NCBI GenBank assembly: GCA_963511305.1
Contig: CAUPIJ010000045.1
Span: 1 to 7,911 of the forward strand
Direction of reading: 5' to 3'
Source: Propionimicrobium sp963511305
Lineage (GTDB): Bacteria > Actinomycetota > Actinomycetes > Propionibacteriales > Propionibacteriaceae
Length of the DNA stretch: 7,911 nucleotides
Position numbers and translations under genes: made by a program. Of this stretch, positions 6,755 to 7,911 are shown piece by piece (position 1 is the first letter of the stretch; each line of letters opens with the position of its first letter). The notes below the pieces were generated by a model that made no database searches, was not told the DNA's origin, and worked only from the letters and a program-made list of their open reading frames with translations.

Positions 6755-7909
6755 ATGCATCTCGAAGAACTGCCTATGATCTTTTTCACCACCGTTGGGC
6801 AAATGTCGGTGGGCGCGTTCTGGATGTTGGGCATAATCCACATGCTCGGCTACGCGCGCAAGATGTCAGCCAGCACCATCGACCGGCTGACCAATGCCGC
6901 TCTCTATGCCTGCGGCCCGCTGCTGATCCTCGGTTTCGGCGCCGCATCTTTTCACCTGAGCTATCCGCTGAACGCGCTAAACTCGATGCGCCACGCGGGT
7001 TCTAGCTGGCTAACCAACGAGATTCTGTGCGGCGTCGCGTACGGCGCGTTCGGCCTGATCTTCTCGCTGTGCCAGTGGTTCGGCTGGTTCAGCCGCGGCT
7101 TCCGGCAGATTCTCGCCGGCCTGACCGCGCTCGCCGGCTTCGGCCTGGTCTGCTCGATGGTTGGCGTCTACTTCTTCCCGGGCACCATCACCACGTGGTC
7201 GACCTGGTTCAGGTGGGTGCTGTTCTTCGGCTCGGCCTTCGTGACAGGCCCGCTGGCCGTCGCCATCGCGATCTCGCTTTCGTGGCGCGCCCAGAAGCGT
7301 AACGCCGCTAATTACCGCTACAACGCCGAAAATCCGCTGGCCGTCTACTGGCATTCCGGCATCAAGCAAGACTTCGGGCGCTTCAAGGAGGCCTGGGCTG
7401 AGGCTCGGTTCAAGGGCGTCTGGCAGTTGGCCAAGGGCTGGGTCGCTGCCCGCTTCATTACGAAGGAGGGCATCAACGACGAGCTGACTAGCCTGACCAT
7501 GAGCGCGATTAAGCTGTCGTGCCGCGTCTCGGCTTTCGCCGGCATCGTTCTGCTGGTCTGCTACCCGATCCACGCCATGCAGATGAAGAGCGGAGACGTC
7601 GCCCAGCGCCACGTCTTCTCCGAGGTTATGGACATGCCCTGGCTGCCGGTTCGTCTGGCGCTGTTGGCCGCCGGCGTCGTGCTGATCAGCGCCTTCATGC
7701 ACATGCTGATGCGCAAGGCTAAGAACCCCGGCCGCAAGATGATGGCCGTGGTGACGGTAGCTTTCCTGCTGATCTTTTCGTCCGAGCTGCTAGGCCGCGG
7801 CCTGCACTACGAGGGCCTGTGGCACGTCGGCATCAACACCAGCCAAAACTGGCTGGATCACGACGCCGAGGACATCATCTTCCACGACGGGAACCCCACC
7901 GACGATTAA
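6755..7909 (+). CDS. dmsC: DMSO reductase membrane anchor subunit DmsC, enlarged form
   Basis: A 384-residue integral membrane protein that holds DmsAB at the membrane and oxidises menaquinol. Eight hydrophobic segments can be placed near 8-31, 46-65, 88-109, 116-140, 152-176, 254-274, 297-316 and 327-344. SFHLSYPLNALNSMRHAGSS (65-84) and TNEI match E. coli DmsC around His65; His67 here is the equivalent quinol-site histidine. SSELLGRGLHY (342-352) matches the conserved end of the last helix. E. coli DmsC has 287 residues; the excess here is a hydrophilic stretch at about 177-250 between helices 5 and 6, plus a tail from about 361 to 384. The stretch has more Lys/Arg than Asp/Glu (12 versus 7) and several aromatics, and should face the cytoplasm if topology follows E. 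coli. The tail is acidic. AAGGAG at 6742-6747 precedes the ATG by 7 nt, inside the end of dmsB. The gene ends 2 bp before the window edge, so no terminator can be seen. Confidence 0.92.
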   Translation: MHLEELPMIFFTTVGQMSVGAFWMLGIIHMLGYARKMSASTIDRLTNAALYACGPLLILGFGAASFHLSYPLNALNSMRHAGSSWLTNEILCGVAYGAFGLIFSLCQWFGWFSRGFRQILAGLTALAGFGLVCSMVGVYFFPGTITTWSTWFRWVLFFGSAFVTGPLAVAIAISLSWRAQKRNAANYRYNAENPLAVYWHSGIKQDFGRFKEAWAEARFKGVWQLAKGWVAARFITKEGINDELTSLTMSAIKLSCRVSAFAGIVLLVCYPIHAMQMKSGDVAQRHVFSEVMDMPWLPVRLALLAAGVVLISAFMHMLMRKAKNPGRKMMAVVTVAFLLIFSSELLGRGLHYEGLWHVGINTSQNWLDHDAEDIIFHDGNPTDD

Positions 7910-7911
7910 AT

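Noticed and set aside
7010..7702. Long - strand open frame opposite dmsC (230 codons)
   Set aside because: Its low-complexity, charged and Ala/Gly-rich translation is typical of the antisense of a high-GC membrane protein; no family resemblance and no ribosome binding site of note.

Overview
This window looks like chromosomal DNA from a high-GC Gram-positive bacterium (an actinomycete). It has high GC by eye, dense short-overlap gene packing, and a pair of GT2 glycosyltransferases. The first resembles the galactofuranosyl/rhamnosyl transferases of cell-wall polysaccharide assembly found in mycolic-acid-containing actinomycetes such as Corynebacterium. The genus is an inference only; no rRNA or tRNA gene is present to settle it.

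Layout. (1) Positions 1-1692, + strand: the 3' part of one GT2 glycosyltransferase gene (cut by the window edge), then a complete second GT2 gene that overlaps it by 8 bp. Together they look like the tail of a cell-envelope glycan operon. (2) Positions 1689-3338, - strand: a SulP-family anion transporter with a C-terminal STAS domain. It converges on the second glycosyltransferase so tightly that both stop codons lie inside one CTAG. (3) Positions 3339-3573: a 235-bp divergent intergenic region, clearly more AT-rich than its surroundings. It carries a perfect 12-bp tandem repeat, a possible 15-codon leader ORF and the strong ribosome binding site of the next gene. (4) Positions 3574-7909, + strand: a complete dmsABC operon. 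It encodes the Tat-exported molybdopterin catalytic subunit (DmsA), the four-cluster [4Fe-4S] electron-transfer subunit (DmsB) and the membrane anchor/menaquinol oxidase subunit (DmsC). The window ends two bases after the dmsC stop.

How the genes work together. DmsABC should form a menaquinol:S-oxide/N-oxide reductase. Menaquinol is oxidised at DmsC, electrons pass through the four clusters of DmsB and the N-terminal cluster of DmsA to the Mo-bisMGD site, and a terminal acceptor such as DMSO or TMAO is reduced. This would serve anaerobic respiration. The maturation chaperone (DmsD/TorD type) is not in the window and may lie just downstream. The SulP transporter shares the intergenic region with dmsABC, but its substrate cannot be read from sequence and any functional link is speculative.

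No wholly new system is evident. The most distinctive points are a DmsC about 100 residues longer than the E. coli protein (a basic loop between helices 5 and 6 plus an acidic C-terminal tail), a Tat signal on DmsA that ends in a lipobox-like LVAC, and the tandem repeat upstream of dmsA.
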